The notes under the pieces were generated by a model that ran no database searches, was not told the DNA's origin, and was given only the letters and a program-made list of their open reading frames with translations. Shown here piece after piece: positions 34,793 to 43,208 of a stretch of 62,293 nucleotides of DNA. The stretch comes from a virus, in IMG/VR virus record IMGVR_UViG_3300031726_000004, positions 1 through 62,293 of that record; one strand, given 5' to 3'. The position numbers and the translations under genes were made by a program. How positions within the stretch are numbered: position 1 is the first letter of the stretch; each line of letters opens with the position of its first letter.

Positions 34793-37357
34793 CTTGGTGT
34801 CCCACGACGCTGGAATGAGGCTGTTGACCTCGCCGCCCAAGGTAGTGGTCGCCGCCGTCTTCCCTTCAAACATGTAGCTTTCGACGGCCCTTTCCCAATA
34901 GTTTAGGCCGCTCTCATTGAGCATGACCCCGGCATAATAGCGCCGCTTGTTGTCCTGCAATTCTTTCGGATTGATCGCGATACGGGGATCGGCCATCGCA
35001 CGCATGGCACGGCCTATGCTTTCATTGCTCGGTAGCTTGCGGTCCTCCCCCTTCTGCTCTGCCCACCACACCGAGAACGCCGCGCAGAAATCGGGCACCG
35101 ACACGCGGCGATAGGGGTTGAACTCGACACAATCTTCCAAGAACCCCGCCACAAGGTTGCTGTCGCGCCTGATGTCTTCCGACGTTTCCCTGATGCTATC
35201 GGTCAGCGCGATCACACCGCGACGTGTGGCCCTCTGAAGCCCGGCAATCGCCCAATTCAGAAGCCCCGGCAACTCAGTTGCCAGAATGAACGCCGATGGC
35301 TTTTCAAAGCCCCGTGACACGGCTTCCTTGGCAGTCCCGACCAATTCGCCCTCGATAAACTGCCGCTTGCATTCAATCACGATCATGCGCGACACAACTG
35401 CCTTGGTGGCTTCCTTGAACTGCGGCGCGGCATTGGTGGCCCAAAAGATCGGCGAGCGGATCGCGGCGGTGATCAGTGGCCCGTTCTTGACGTTGATCGT
35501 GACCGGCTCTTGCGTGACGATCGATTTGAAGATCGCGGGCATATGCCATTTGTTGTTGCCGTCAAATGCTTCATGCAACACCCACGGCAGCCGGCGCATG
35601 AACGGCATCAGTCCGTGCGGATTTTCCAGTGTCTCAAGTGAAACACCAATGCGCTCCGACCCGAACAACCCAGCCAACACCTCCAACACCTCGGACTTGC
35701 CGAGATCAGCGCCGCCCCACAACACCAGCGCTTTCGACAGCGCGCGTGATTTGTAGTCGATCAATGCCGCGCCCAAGATTTCCTGCACGACATTCACCAG
35801 CGCTTCACGCTCCAATGGTTCACGATCATCAAAGAAATCGTTGATCATCATGACCCACCACGGACATCTGGCGCTTGGATCATATTCGCATTCGACACGC
35901 CACGAACAGAAGTCATCGGGACTGACATCGCTTAGCTCAAGCGTCACAGGATCGAGCAACCCTGAGCGCGTTGGAATTTTGTGATGATGATCCCATGGAA
36001 TGCTGTCGCGCCAGTGAGCCGGATGACACAGCAGCCACGCCCGCGTTTCCGATCTCAACTTGATCTTGCTCTTGAACCCCAACCCTCGACAGGCTTCCTC
36101 GATACGCACGTCAAGCCATTTGGTGTTGGACATCAACGTCCACATGCCCTCTCCAAAGAACCATTGTCCTTGCGCCATGTTGATAAAACTCTGTTGATCC
36201 AAGCGCATCTTGGCAATCACAGCCTCACCGAGTTTGATGTGCTGTTCTTCTTTCTTGATCGGGATCGGCTTTGGCGCTGGCATCGGGATAACCTTGGCGC
36301 TGTTGCCGGTGCCGTTCGCGGTCTGCTTATTCTGCTGTTCTTCGCGTAGCTGCTCAAGATGTTTGGTCGCGTCCTGCGGCTCGGCGCGCTCAGTGGGTGG
36401 ATGTTTCTTGACCCACGTGGCGCACATCTTGGCAATGTTGCGCCGTTCTCTATTCCAATTCCAGCGCGCGCCGTACTCGCCAGCCGCCGCCTTGGTGGCG
36501 TGCAAAATCATGTCGATGACGTCTTCCACATCCATGCCGGCATTCAACAGCGATGCCGAGCACGCGATTTGCGTGTTGTGGATCGATGCGTCTTCGCCAC
36601 CCATGTACTGCATCGATGCCAATCGTTGCTCAACGTCGATCGGGCGCTTGTGGCCATGCTCTTTGCAGTAGTCCAGCCAGAAATTACTTTCGCCCGTGGT
36701 GATCGGACGTTCACGCACCTTGCGCAACAGGATCGGCGATGTTTCCGCCAACCAATCCTCAAGATCGTCCAACTCATAGCGACGATCGGAAAACTCGACC
36801 ACTTGGACTTCGACCCAGCCATCGGCCTTGCTGTTGTGAGACTGCGGCAAGCGCAGCACGCGCGACACCTCGCACACTTGCAGATCGCCACCAACCAGAT
36901 CAGCAAGCAGTCTCAAATCGTCTTCGATGCGTTCGATGTTGCCTTGGGTTGGTAGCGCTTCCTTGAACAGCCAATAAGCATGGAGCCCGCCACCTGAAAA
37001 CACGACAACGCTAGGCCGCAGTCTCAAATACTCCAGCTTGCGCACCACTTCATCGCGCTTTGGATCACCCTCGACATTCTTGAAATCGATATCGGCATGG
37101 AGCCCGATGGTCTCAACGATGTATTCTTTCGATCGCTTGGTACCTGGCTGCACGGTGCCGACGCAGAAGAACAGCCCGCGTTTTGGCCGATCCCACTTCG
37201 CGGCGAATGATGTGATGTGCGATGGCAGGCGCGTGGTGACGTGGCGTTCGGGTGGCTGCGTTTCATCAAGCCGCTCATTGGGAAACGAACAGATATAGAT
37301 CGGCGCTGTTGTTGCGTCGAACAGTCTGCGAATGAAATCTGTTGCGCTGACTGTCAT
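34739..37357 (-). CDS. Primase-helicase (AEP primase plus SF3 helicase)
   Basis: The 872-residue protein is a fused replication enzyme. Residues 80-130 hold archaeo-eukaryotic-type primase motifs: HADIDFK (Asp89, Asp91) and FSGGGLHAYWLF (His126). The C-terminal half is a D5/VapE-type SF3 helicase with Walker A GGADLGKS (around residue 550), the downstream PWVLHEAFDGNNKW and the sensor PIFWATNAAP. It probably unwinds the origin and makes primers. It ends at the iteron cluster. Confidence 0.9.
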   Translation of the reverse strand: MTVSATDFIRRLFDATTAPIYICSFPNERLDETQPPERHVTTRLPSHITSFAAKWDRPKRGLFFCVGTVQPGTKRSKEYIVETIGLHADIDFKNVEGDPKRDEVVRKLEYLRLRPSVVVFSGGGLHAYWLFKEALPTQGNIERIEDDLRLLADLVGGDLQVCEVSRVLRLPQSHNSKADGWVEVQVVEFSDRRYELDDLEDWLAETSPILLRKVRERPITTGESNFWLDYCKEHGHKRPIDVEQRLASMQYMGGEDASIHNTQIACSASLLNAGMDVEDVIDMILHATKAAAGEYGARWNWNRERRNIAKMCATWVKKHPPTERAEPQDATKHLEQLREEQQNKQTANGTGNSAKVIPMPAPKPIPIKKEEQHIKLGEAVIAKMRLDQQSFINMAQGQWFFGEGMWTLMSNTKWLDVRIEEACRGLGFKSKIKLRSETRAWLLCHPAHWRDSIPWDHHHKIPTRSGLLDPVTLELSDVSPDDFCSWRVECEYDPSARCPWWVMMINDFFDDREPLEREALVNVVQEILGAALIDYKSRALSKALVLWGGADLGKSEVLEVLAGLFGSERIGVSLETLENPHGLMPFMRRLPWVLHEAFDGNNKWHMPAIFKSIVTQEPVTINVKNGPLITAAIRSPIFWATNAAPQFKEATKAVVSRMIVIECKRQFIEGELVGTAKEAVSRGFEKPSAFILATELPGLLNWAIAGLQRATRRGVIALTDSIRETSEDIRRDSNLVAGFLEDCVEFNPYRRVSVPDFCAAFSVWWAEQKGEDRKLPSNESIGRAMRAMADPRIAINPKELQDNKRRYYAGVMLNESGLNYWERAVESYMFEGKTAATTTLGGEVNSLIPASWDTKVSVRKMRKLQTDTPQKN

Positions 37358-37383
37358 GTGTGTACCTGTAAAGATAGAAATGA

Positions 37384-37405
37384 CCCGGTGCCGAATGACA
37401 CCGGG
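37384..37405 (-). terminator. Hairpin between SSB-like gene and primase gene
   Basis: The stem CCCGGTG (37384-37390) with CACCGGG (37399-37405) has an eight-base loop. On the minus strand it is followed by TCATTTCTATCTTT, so it may act as a weak or partial terminator that reduces primase expression. The short T-run makes this uncertain. Confidence 0.5.
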
Positions 37406-37431
37406 CCTTTGTTGGCACGCATGCAGTCAGA

Positions 37432-38124
37432 TCAGAACGGGATATCTTCCTCTTGGTCTTCCTTGCGTGCCGCTTCATTGGCCGCGTGCATGCCGAGTGC
37501 CGCTTCGAACTCGTTCGCTGGTGCCCAGCCGATCACAGTGAGCAGCGGAATTTTGATGCGACCATAGGCCTTGTTTTTGTGCTGGTAGCTATCGACGCCA
37601 AGCTTGACGATCGGCAGTTGTCCCGCACGCTGGCGCATGGCGCGGCCATAGGTGCGCGATAGATCGATGATGGCATCGCGACCGCCCTTGCTTGAAGCTG
37701 CGAACGTCATCAGGCTATCGTCATCGACAGCACCGGGCGGCTTCATGATCAGGTAGTTCGATAGTTGCCATGGATCGCGCGGCTGGTGCGTGACTTCATC
37801 AACTTCCCATGTGGCTTCGTCGAGATCGCCCAACTCGGCGCGCTTCGGTGGCCGGTAGCCGTCGGCAATCCTGCCCATGACGTGCGACACCGGTTTGTTG
37901 TCATTCCAGCAAATCCACCCGAACATCAGTTCGGGCATGTTGCAAGCCAACTCGGTGCCGACGTCCAATTGATCATTGCCCTCACCGAGCAACCAGTCAC
38001 CTTTGCTGAACTTCAGGAGTTGACCGACAATGTTGCGCGTCGAATAGGCGTCCGCATACTCTTCAAAGAAATTCTTCTGCGGTGTCGCCACCTCGGTGCC
38101 TTTGCGTTCTGTGATCGCGTTCAT
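37432..38124 (-). CDS. Putative single-stranded DNA-binding protein
   Basis: The 230-residue protein ends EEDIPF after an acidic stretch (ARKEDQEEDIPF), which is the C-terminal tip of SSB proteins that recruits replication and repair enzymes. The body carries FGWICWNDNKPVSHVMGRIA and a central acidic region and resembles phage ssDNA-binding proteins, but no canonical OB motif was seen. Its position between nuclease and primase genes fits. Confidence 0.7.
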   Translation of the reverse strand: MNAITERKGTEVATPQKNFFEEYADAYSTRNIVGQLLKFSKGDWLLGEGNDQLDVGTELACNMPELMFGWICWNDNKPVSHVMGRIADGYRPPKRAELGDLDEATWEVDEVTHQPRDPWQLSNYLIMKPPGAVDDDSLMTFAASSKGGRDAIIDLSRTYGRAMRQRAGQLPIVKLGVDSYQHKNKAYGRIKIPLLTVIGWAPANEFEAALGMHAANEAARKEDQEEDIPF

Positions 38125-38202
38125 CTGTTCGCCTTTCGCGTTTCGCTGTTCGCTGTTTACGTTTTGCTTGAACCGCAGTGCCCGTGCGGCAACGGGGACT
38201 GA

Positions 38203-39261
38203 TCAGCCGGGCAAGGTGATCTGCAATCGATCGCCCGGCTCGCCTTCAGTCTTGAACTGTTCGGGATCGACGCCGCATTGCTTGAGCGTTTCGCGAATGG
38301 CCGCGTTGTCATAGCCGGCGCGACCCTTCACCGGTGTCCAACTCACAACGCCCTTGATCTTGCGCACGCGCAGATCACGCATGCGATCTTTCAAGGTCTG
38401 TTGCGCCTCGCGTAACAGGATGGTGTCGGCATCAACGGCGTTGTCGTATTGCTTGACGATGCGGGCAAGGTCCGTGATCTCTGCCAACACCTGCGGATCA
38501 AGATCAGCAGCGGTGACCACGTCGGGCACACTGCGGCGCTCGACACCGCATGGCTTGACGAAGGGACAATATTCGCATTCCTTGCCGCCCGTGATCCACC
38601 CTTCCGGCTTCAATTCGCTTGCCGATGTCGCCGTCATGATCTTGGCCGCGCGTATCTTGGCGTTGTCATAGATGACGGGATCGAACGGGATGACAAACTC
38701 CGGTCCCTCGTTCCAGAAGCTCGCATTCGTATATGACAGGATCGAATGCGTTGGTCTGAATGTGGTTGTCTCGCGCACAAGCCCCATCTGCACATGGGTT
38801 TGAAACACGTTTTCCGGTTTGGCCTCGGTGAGATTAGAGCGAGGATCGGCGGTCTTGCATTCGACCATCACTTGATCTGAAGCATCGATCTTGATTTGCT
38901 CAAGTTCTTCTTTCGTCAATCGTGTCAACAGGCCATCGGGCGTTGCCGACAGATAGCCCGACACGAACGTCTGTTGATCATTGCCCGCGAACAACAGCCT
39001 CGGACCGAACGCCGCTTCAAGCGCTGGTGCCCAGAAATATTGTTCGAAGATGGTGCCGCGCAACTTCGCGCCATAGCCATCGACATAATCGTCATCGACA
39101 GGCGCACCCAATTCAGGATCACCGAGATTTTTGGTGTAGTACACCTTGCGTTCGCACTGTCCGACATCGCTTGCGCCAACCGTGTTGGCGCGATCTTCAT
39201 GCGTCCACTTGTTCAAGGTCAGTGCATAGGCATCGAGTAAGGGGCGGAGTAACGATGTCAT
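38203..39261 (-). CDS. Cas4/RecB-like PD-(D/E)XK nuclease
   Basis: The 352-residue protein has the Cas4/AddB-like nuclease layout. The active site is SATPDGLL (Asp109) and VMVECKTAD (Glu134, Lys136). Cys36 and the late CEYCPFVKPC (about residues 230-239) would hold an iron-sulfur cluster. It probably degrades or trims DNA ends in phage recombination or replication. Confidence 0.88.
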   Translation of the reverse strand: MTSLLRPLLDAYALTLNKWTHEDRANTVGASDVGQCERKVYYTKNLGDPELGAPVDDDYVDGYGAKLRGTIFEQYFWAPALEAAFGPRLLFAGNDQQTFVSGYLSATPDGLLTRLTKEELEQIKIDASDQVMVECKTADPRSNLTEAKPENVFQTHVQMGLVRETTTFRPTHSILSYTNASFWNEGPEFVIPFDPVIYDNAKIRAAKIMTATSASELKPEGWITGGKECEYCPFVKPCGVERRSVPDVVTAADLDPQVLAEITDLARIVKQYDNAVDADTILLREAQQTLKDRMRDLRVRKIKGVVSWTPVKGRAGYDNAAIRETLKQCGVDPEQFKTEGEPGDRLQITLPG

Positions 39262-39494
39262 TGGGGTGCACTCCTTTCGCTTTGTTGTTCGTCTTCGGTA
39301 TAGCGAAGTCGAATTTCGTGGATGGTTTTTTGAAGCGCCAACATGCCTTCAAGCGCGTCTGCGATGCGCGCAGCATCTTGAGCAACGCCAATGACAACGT
39401 TCGCGATCGATTTTGCGATGTCTCGTTCCGACGCTGGCATTTGAGCGTCGATCTTTTGATGGATGATGCCGCGAAGTGTTTCCAAATGCGTCAT
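39258..39494 (-). CDS. Small hypothetical helical protein
   Basis: The 78-residue protein is largely helical (ETLRGIIHQKIDAQMPASER, then NVVIGVAQDAARIADALEGM). It overlaps the nuclease start by four bases and may be coupled to it. Function is unknown. Confidence 0.6.
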   Translation of the reverse strand: MTHLETLRGIIHQKIDAQMPASERDIAKSIANVVIGVAQDAARIADALEGMLALQKTIHEIRLRYTEDEQQSERSAPQ

Positions 39495-39498
39495 CTCA

Positions 39499-39954
39499 CT
39501 AGACCCCCAACAGTTTGCGCCGAATGATCAGGTACAAATTCAACGGCTGACCCGGCAACGGATCATCCATCGGTGACATTCCGTTTTCTTCACGGTGACG
39601 CATGATCTTGGTATTGATCACGGACAAGATCATGCTGCGTTCGGCTTCGCTGCACCGGTTGATCCATGTCGCGTGTCGGATATAGCGCACCAGCGCTCTA
39701 GCGTTGTCCGGTGTCAGTGGCTTCAGCAACGCCAGTATCGAGCGATAGCCATCGCCATACACACCTGCCAACATCGCCTTGTGTTGCGCCCGTAGTCCGC
39801 GCGAGTAGAGCGCGAACTGTCGGGACTGATCGCGCTGCGCTTTCTCCATCGGTGTCGGCACCATCGGTGCAGATGCTTCCGACGCGACCACGCGCACGCG
39901 CGAAGGCCGGCGCGTGGCGGCAAGATCAGCCGCGTATTGTTCGAACGGGTTCAT
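39499..39954 (-). CDS. Hypothetical protein
   Basis: The 151-residue protein starts MNPFEQYAADLAATRRPSRV at ATG 39954, overlapping the upstream stop. It has a basic N-terminal region and a helical core (RALVRYIRHATWINRCSEAE). No family was recognised. Confidence 0.65.
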   Translation of the reverse strand: MNPFEQYAADLAATRRPSRVRVVASEASAPMVPTPMEKAQRDQSRQFALYSRGLRAQHKAMLAGVYGDGYRSILALLKPLTPDNARALVRYIRHATWINRCSEAERSMILSVINTKIMRHREENGMSPMDDPLPGQPLNLYLIIRRKLLGV

Positions 39955-40148
39955 GATGGCTTTGCCATGAAATCGTGCGCCCAATTCTGTTTGTAGCCAC
40001 AGCCCTTGCAAACCCAGCCCTTTGCTGTCGCGGTCAATTCGCGCCCCTGATGACTGTTCGGGCACGTGAACGGATGCACCGCATCATTGCCTTGCCAGCG
40101 ATTGAGCGCGGCTACCTGTTCATCAGTCCAAGGGGCTGTTATCTTCAT
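39951..40148 (-). CDS. Small zinc-binding protein
   Basis: The 65-residue protein starts MKITAPWTDEQVAALNRWQG at ATG 40148. FTCPNSH and WVCKGCGYKQNWAHDFM supply Cys and His ligands for one zinc. It belongs to a small conserved family in phages of Proteobacteria. It overlaps both neighbours. Confidence 0.8.
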   Translation of the reverse strand: MKITAPWTDEQVAALNRWQGNDAVHPFTCPNSHQGRELTATAKGWVCKGCGYKQNWAHDFMAKPS

Positions 40149-40591
40149 GCGATTTCGTTGACGATCGCTTTGACAACGGGTGTGCATTGACTGCACCATG
40201 TCCAGAGCCGATCAAACTCCATGACACCGCGAAGCGTGCCGCCACATTCGCATTTGCCAGTGTCAACACCGCCGCGTCGTAAAGACGTGATCAATGACAC
40301 GGGGATGGCATAGCCACCGCCGCGCAATTTCACCAACCAGCCTTCATAGATTGCATTGCCGGGCTGGTTGGCGTGCGCCCCGATGTTGCGCAACACCGCA
40401 TGCCACTTCAGATCGGTCAGCCGATGGCGCTGACATTCCTTGTCCTGTTTAGTCAGTTCGATGAAGTCGCATAGATAGAATTTCAGATAGGCGAAGTTTG
40501 CTTCGCCATAGGGGCGCGTCCAGCAACAGGCCTCAACGGCGGTTGCGATCTCGGTTTCAGTGGAGCGCTCACCGGCTGGAATGATCTTCAT
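40145..40591 (-). CDS. Zinc-ribbon protein of early operon
   Basis: The 148-residue protein starts MKIIPAGERSTETEIATAVE at ATG 40591. The region CWTRPYGEANFAYLKFYLCD and the C-terminal CECGG with WCSQC form a likely zinc ribbon. It overlaps both neighbours by four bases. Function is unknown, possibly DNA- or RNA-binding. Confidence 0.7.
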   Translation of the reverse strand: MKIIPAGERSTETEIATAVEACCWTRPYGEANFAYLKFYLCDFIELTKQDKECQRHRLTDLKWHAVLRNIGAHANQPGNAIYEGWLVKLRGGGYAIPVSLITSLRRGGVDTGKCECGGTLRGVMEFDRLWTWCSQCTPVVKAIVNEIA

Positions 40592-40902
40592 CGGCTGTAC
40601 CTCGGTGGTGGCTTGTCGTTGATCACGAAATGCCGGCATGACGCGGCATCGTTCGGCACGGCCGCGCCTTGCTTCCCGGTCAACGCTTTGTATTTGGCGC
40701 ATAGCGCGGGCTTGATCAGGCCGCCCCATTTCCCCGTTCTGGCGTAGTAAGCAAAGCTTTCGTGATGCCAGTGACGACACTCCCGACAGGTGAGACCACG
40801 TGGCCCGGTGCCAGCGAAATGCGCCATGCCGGGGAACGAGTCGAATTGACCGCTGTCGAGATCGGTCAGTTTGTCCGATAGCGCGTCAATGAAGATGTTC
40901 AC
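40588..40902 (-). CDS. Cysteine-rich small protein
   Basis: The 104-residue protein starts at GTG 40902 (GTGA overlap). LTCRECRHWHHESFAYYART, then LCAKYKALTGKQ and CRHF provide cysteines and histidines for zinc or an iron-sulfur centre. Similar small Cys-rich proteins are common in phage early operons. Function is unknown. Confidence 0.7.
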   Translation of the reverse strand: MNIFIDALSDKLTDLDSGQFDSFPGMAHFAGTGPRGLTCRECRHWHHESFAYYARTGKWGGLIKPALCAKYKALTGKQGAAVPNDAASCRHFVINDKPPPRYSR

Positions 40903-41084
40903 GTGATCACCTTGCGCGCTTGATCGATGACGATTTGCAGATCGAAAAATTCCGGGCTGTGCCGATACTCCGCGCTCCAGTCGCGTTCGTAATTGTCGAA
41001 CCATCGCACCAGCGCGCGCAACGTCGTCACGCTTGGATGTTTCATGTTGGTGTCGTGTGCGGATATGTCGTGTTGATCGCTCAT
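40899..41084 (-). CDS. Small hypothetical protein
   Basis: The 61-residue protein starts MSDQHDISAHDTNMKHPSVT at ATG 41084, with an ATGA overlap to the nuclease gene. The rest is a helical pair (ALVRWFDNYERDW, LQIVIDQARKVIT). Function is unknown. Confidence 0.6.
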   Translation of the reverse strand: MSDQHDISAHDTNMKHPSVTTLRALVRWFDNYERDWSAEYRHSPEFFDLQIVIDQARKVIT

Positions 41085-41482
41085 AGGATCACCGCCCCCG
41101 GCTTGAGTGCGTTCCAGCCGCGCAAGATGTCGATGGCTTCGTCGATGGATTTCGCCATGGCCCAGCGATGCCCGAGCCGCGCACAAATCGCGCGAAAGCC
41201 TTTCTGCTCGGTGCGCAGCGTGCCGCCGCGTTTCTTTTTCATCTCCAACCAACCGATGCTGCCTTCATCGGCTGGGAACATGAAACAGAGATCGGCAACA
41301 CCGGAGCGCACGCCCTCGGCCTGCATCTTCATGGCGTTGTTGATGTGGCGATTGCTCTGATTGGGAATGGCGAAGAAATAGATTTCGGGCCGAAGCATGT
41401 AGGCCAACGCGATGACAAGCTGCACCTGCACCGAATGCTCGGACGGATCGAACAACACCGCACGCCTGATGCGCTTGGCCAT
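41081..41482 (-). CDS. VRR-NUC domain nuclease
   Basis: The 133-residue protein starts MAKRIRRAVLFDPSEHSVQV at ATG 41482. It is a VRR-NUC-type PD-(D/E)XK nuclease: GVRSGVADLCFMFP holds the Asp, GWLEMKKKRGG the Glu and Lys, then TEQKGFRAICARLGHRW. Such phage enzymes are predicted Holliday-junction or structure-specific nucleases. Confidence 0.9.
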   Translation of the reverse strand: MAKRIRRAVLFDPSEHSVQVQLVIALAYMLRPEIYFFAIPNQSNRHINNAMKMQAEGVRSGVADLCFMFPADEGSIGWLEMKKKRGGTLRTEQKGFRAICARLGHRWAMAKSIDEAIDILRGWNALKPGAVIL

Positions 41483-41934
41483 CACTGCACCATTGCCCGT
41501 TGATAGAAGACGGCATGGTGTTGTGCACAAAACCACGATGGGCGACCGTGGACGTTATAGGTGCGCGTGTTGCCGCAACAGATCGCGATCCCATCGTCAC
41601 CGCGCCCGACGATCGCGCGGCAATCATGTGGCCCGACCATGAGCAGCGAGATATTTTGTCCGGCACCCGACATAATGGTGCGCGCCGTGGGGTGCACCAG
41701 CACGACACAGCGCGCACGGCGGGGAGCACGGGGAGCAACACCAGCAGCGGGTTTGCGACGCTTGACCGGCTGGTGAACAACAGACCCGGCCAAACCCAGA
41801 CGATTTATTTTTCCACAGACCGAGCCGATGGTTATTTTCATCCGGCTTGCGATCTTGGATCGGCTCAAGCCTTCCGCGTGATATTTCGTCAGATCATCAA
41901 CGGCTTGCGCGCTCCATGTTTCCCTGCCTACCAT
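41482..41934 (-). CDS. GcrA-like cell cycle regulator
   Basis: The 150-residue protein has the GcrA layout. The N-terminal HTH (WSAQAVDDLTKYHAEGLSRS, then KIASRMKITIGSVCGKINRL) is the DNA-binding part, and the C-terminal CRAIVGRGDDGIAICCG with WFCAQHHAVFYQ is the sigma-70-binding, Cys/His-containing end. GcrA binds CcrM-methylated GANTC promoters in Alphaproteobacteria. A phage copy could redirect host transcription. It follows Cro after about 100 bases. Confidence 0.85.
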   Translation of the reverse strand: MVGRETWSAQAVDDLTKYHAEGLSRSKIASRMKITIGSVCGKINRLGLAGSVVHQPVKRRKPAAGVAPRAPRRARCVVLVHPTARTIMSGAGQNISLLMVGPHDCRAIVGRGDDGIAICCGNTRTYNVHGRPSWFCAQHHAVFYQRAMVQ

Positions 41935-41949
41935 CGGTTACAACTTTCA

Positions 41950-41961
41950 ATTGACCGTCAG
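41950..41961 (+). promoter_or_regulatory. Shared 12-bp word ATTGACCGTCAG upstream of gcrA
   Basis: ATTGACCGTCAG lies 16 bases upstream of the gcrA start (minus strand). The same 12 bases in the same orientation occur at 53142-53153, in the gap ahead of the regulator gene at 53285, and in both cases a TTGACA follows within about 25 bases. It may be a common binding site. Two copies alone do not prove it. Confidence 0.4.
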
Positions 41962-42038
41962 CGTTTCTTGACAAAATTAAGAATGCGCGTTAGTCCGAAT
42001 ACCCAAGTACCCCATGCGATAGACGGGCCTTGTTAGCT

Positions 42039-42242
42039 TTATGGGTATGGGTAAAGGTCCGGGCGCACCTTGTAGCGAGGGAGACCTAGGAATTTGGCAA
42101 CCTTGATCGCGTGTTGGGCAGGCACTTTTCGCCACATCCAAACGGCGCTGCGGCTTATGCCAAGCTCTTTCCCGATTGCCGCTGCTAGGCCGCGTTGTTC
42201 GCGGATCATCTCAGCCACGGGGTTGCCCTCGGCCTTCGGCAT
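42039..42242 (-). CDS. Cro/YdaS-like repressor
   Basis: The 67-residue HTH protein carries IREQRGLAAAIGKELGISRS, AVWMWRKVP and a final RPDLYPYP, matching YdaS/Cro-type proteins (VxLRPDIYP end). It is divergent from the CI-like gene and is probably the lytic repressor of that switch. GAGGG precedes the start. Confidence 0.85.
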   Translation of the reverse strand: MPKAEGNPVAEMIREQRGLAAAIGKELGISRSAVWMWRKVPAQHAIKVAKFLGLPRYKVRPDLYPYP

Positions 42243-42336
42243 GGTCTGCCCTCGTTAACCTTTGTCGGGCGTATTGAGTAAATCCAAAAGCGGCAGTTAG
42301 CTAGACGGTTATCAACCGGGAAATAGAGGCTAGACC
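42243..42336. promoter_or_regulatory. cI-cro operator region
   Basis: The 94-base gap separates cro (left) and the CI-like gene (right). CGGTT-atc-AACCG (42306-42318) is a perfect short palindrome. CTAGAC occurs as a direct repeat at 42301-42306 and 42330-42335. CATGGTCT (42240-42247) and AGACCATG (42332-42339) form an inverted repeat over the two start codons. These are candidate operators; no strong promoter match was seen. Confidence 0.6.
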
Positions 42337-43083
42337 ATGTCTCACCATCAAACGACGGATCGGCTTGCAACTCTTGGCGGTAGACTTCGATCGGTGCGAC
42401 TAGCGCGCGGGTTGACTGCCGAAACCATCGCCAAGGAATTGGAAGTCTCGCGTCCGACCATCACGACGTGGGAAGCCGACAAGGTTGAGAAGGTGTCAGA
42501 AGACAAACTGAAAGCGTTCTCGCGTCTGACCAACGTTTCGTTTGAATGGTTGTTGGCTGGTGTCGGTGCGCCGCCTGATCTTCCGCTTGATATCCCGAGC
42601 GACAAGTTCAAGGGCATGCGGACTGATCAGATCATCAAGACAATCCATCATGGTCCCGATCTCGCGCGGGATATGGTTGCGGTGCCCGATCATGGATCGG
42701 CTACGCCTGACGCTGCCAACGCTCAGCCGCAAGCGCGCTGGATGATCCCGCGTGACGTGCTGTCCTACGCGATGAACTGCGACCCAACGCGCACCATCAT
42801 TCAACGCGTGTTAGCCGCACCACCGAGCCGCGACATTGGATTTGCGCGCGGTGACTTCATCCTGATTGATACCAGCCGCACCAAGATCAATGAGCCCGGC
42901 ACGTACATCATTATCGATGGTGACACCGACCTGTCGTCTTGGACATGGGCGCTTGCGCGTGATCAGGATGACGGCCCGTTGTCGGTGACGATCTATGATC
43001 ACGCGAAGCCGCCGCTTGTCGAAACGCTCAACAGCAATCGCTCGGTGAGCGGAAGACTAATGGCTGTGCTTCGATCGGTGTAG
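42337..43083 (+). CDS. CI-like repressor, XRE HTH plus S24-type domain
   Basis: The 248-residue protein has an N-terminal XRE helix-turn-helix, residues 13-75 (LGGRLRSVRLARGLTAETIA, KELEVSRPTITTWEADK), and a C-terminal LexA/S24-type fold (GFARGDFILIDTSRTKINEP, then GTYIIIDGD). The usual catalytic Ser-Met motif is not visible, so self-cleavage seems unlikely. It is the best candidate for the lysogeny repressor. Confidence 0.85.
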   Translation: MSHHQTTDRLATLGGRLRSVRLARGLTAETIAKELEVSRPTITTWEADKVEKVSEDKLKAFSRLTNVSFEWLLAGVGAPPDLPLDIPSDKFKGMRTDQIIKTIHHGPDLARDMVAVPDHGSATPDAANAQPQARWMIPRDVLSYAMNCDPTRTIIQRVLAAPPSRDIGFARGDFILIDTSRTKINEPGTYIIIDGDTDLSSWTWALARDQDDGPLSVTIYDHAKPPLVETLNSNRSVSGRLMAVLRSV

Positions 43084-43127
43084 CTAACTAGAGTTGTAGC
43101 GTCAGCAAAATTTAAACTAACATCCCC

Positions 43128-43161
43128 TTGACATGGGCAACGGCTAGGACTTTGCTAGCCG
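43128..43161 (+). promoter_or_regulatory. Promoter with dyad before DnaA-like gene
   Basis: TTGACA (43128-43133), a 17-base spacer and TTTGCT (43151-43156) resemble a sigma-70 promoter with a weak -10. The perfect dyad CGGCTAG (43141-43147) / CTAGCCG (43155-43161) overlaps spacer and -10 and could be an operator. It would drive the gene at 43209. Confidence 0.55.
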
Positions 43162-43208
43162 CGTTCCGCCGTGGCTTGCGCGGCTGACAAATTGTCGGGG
43201 ACTGATCA

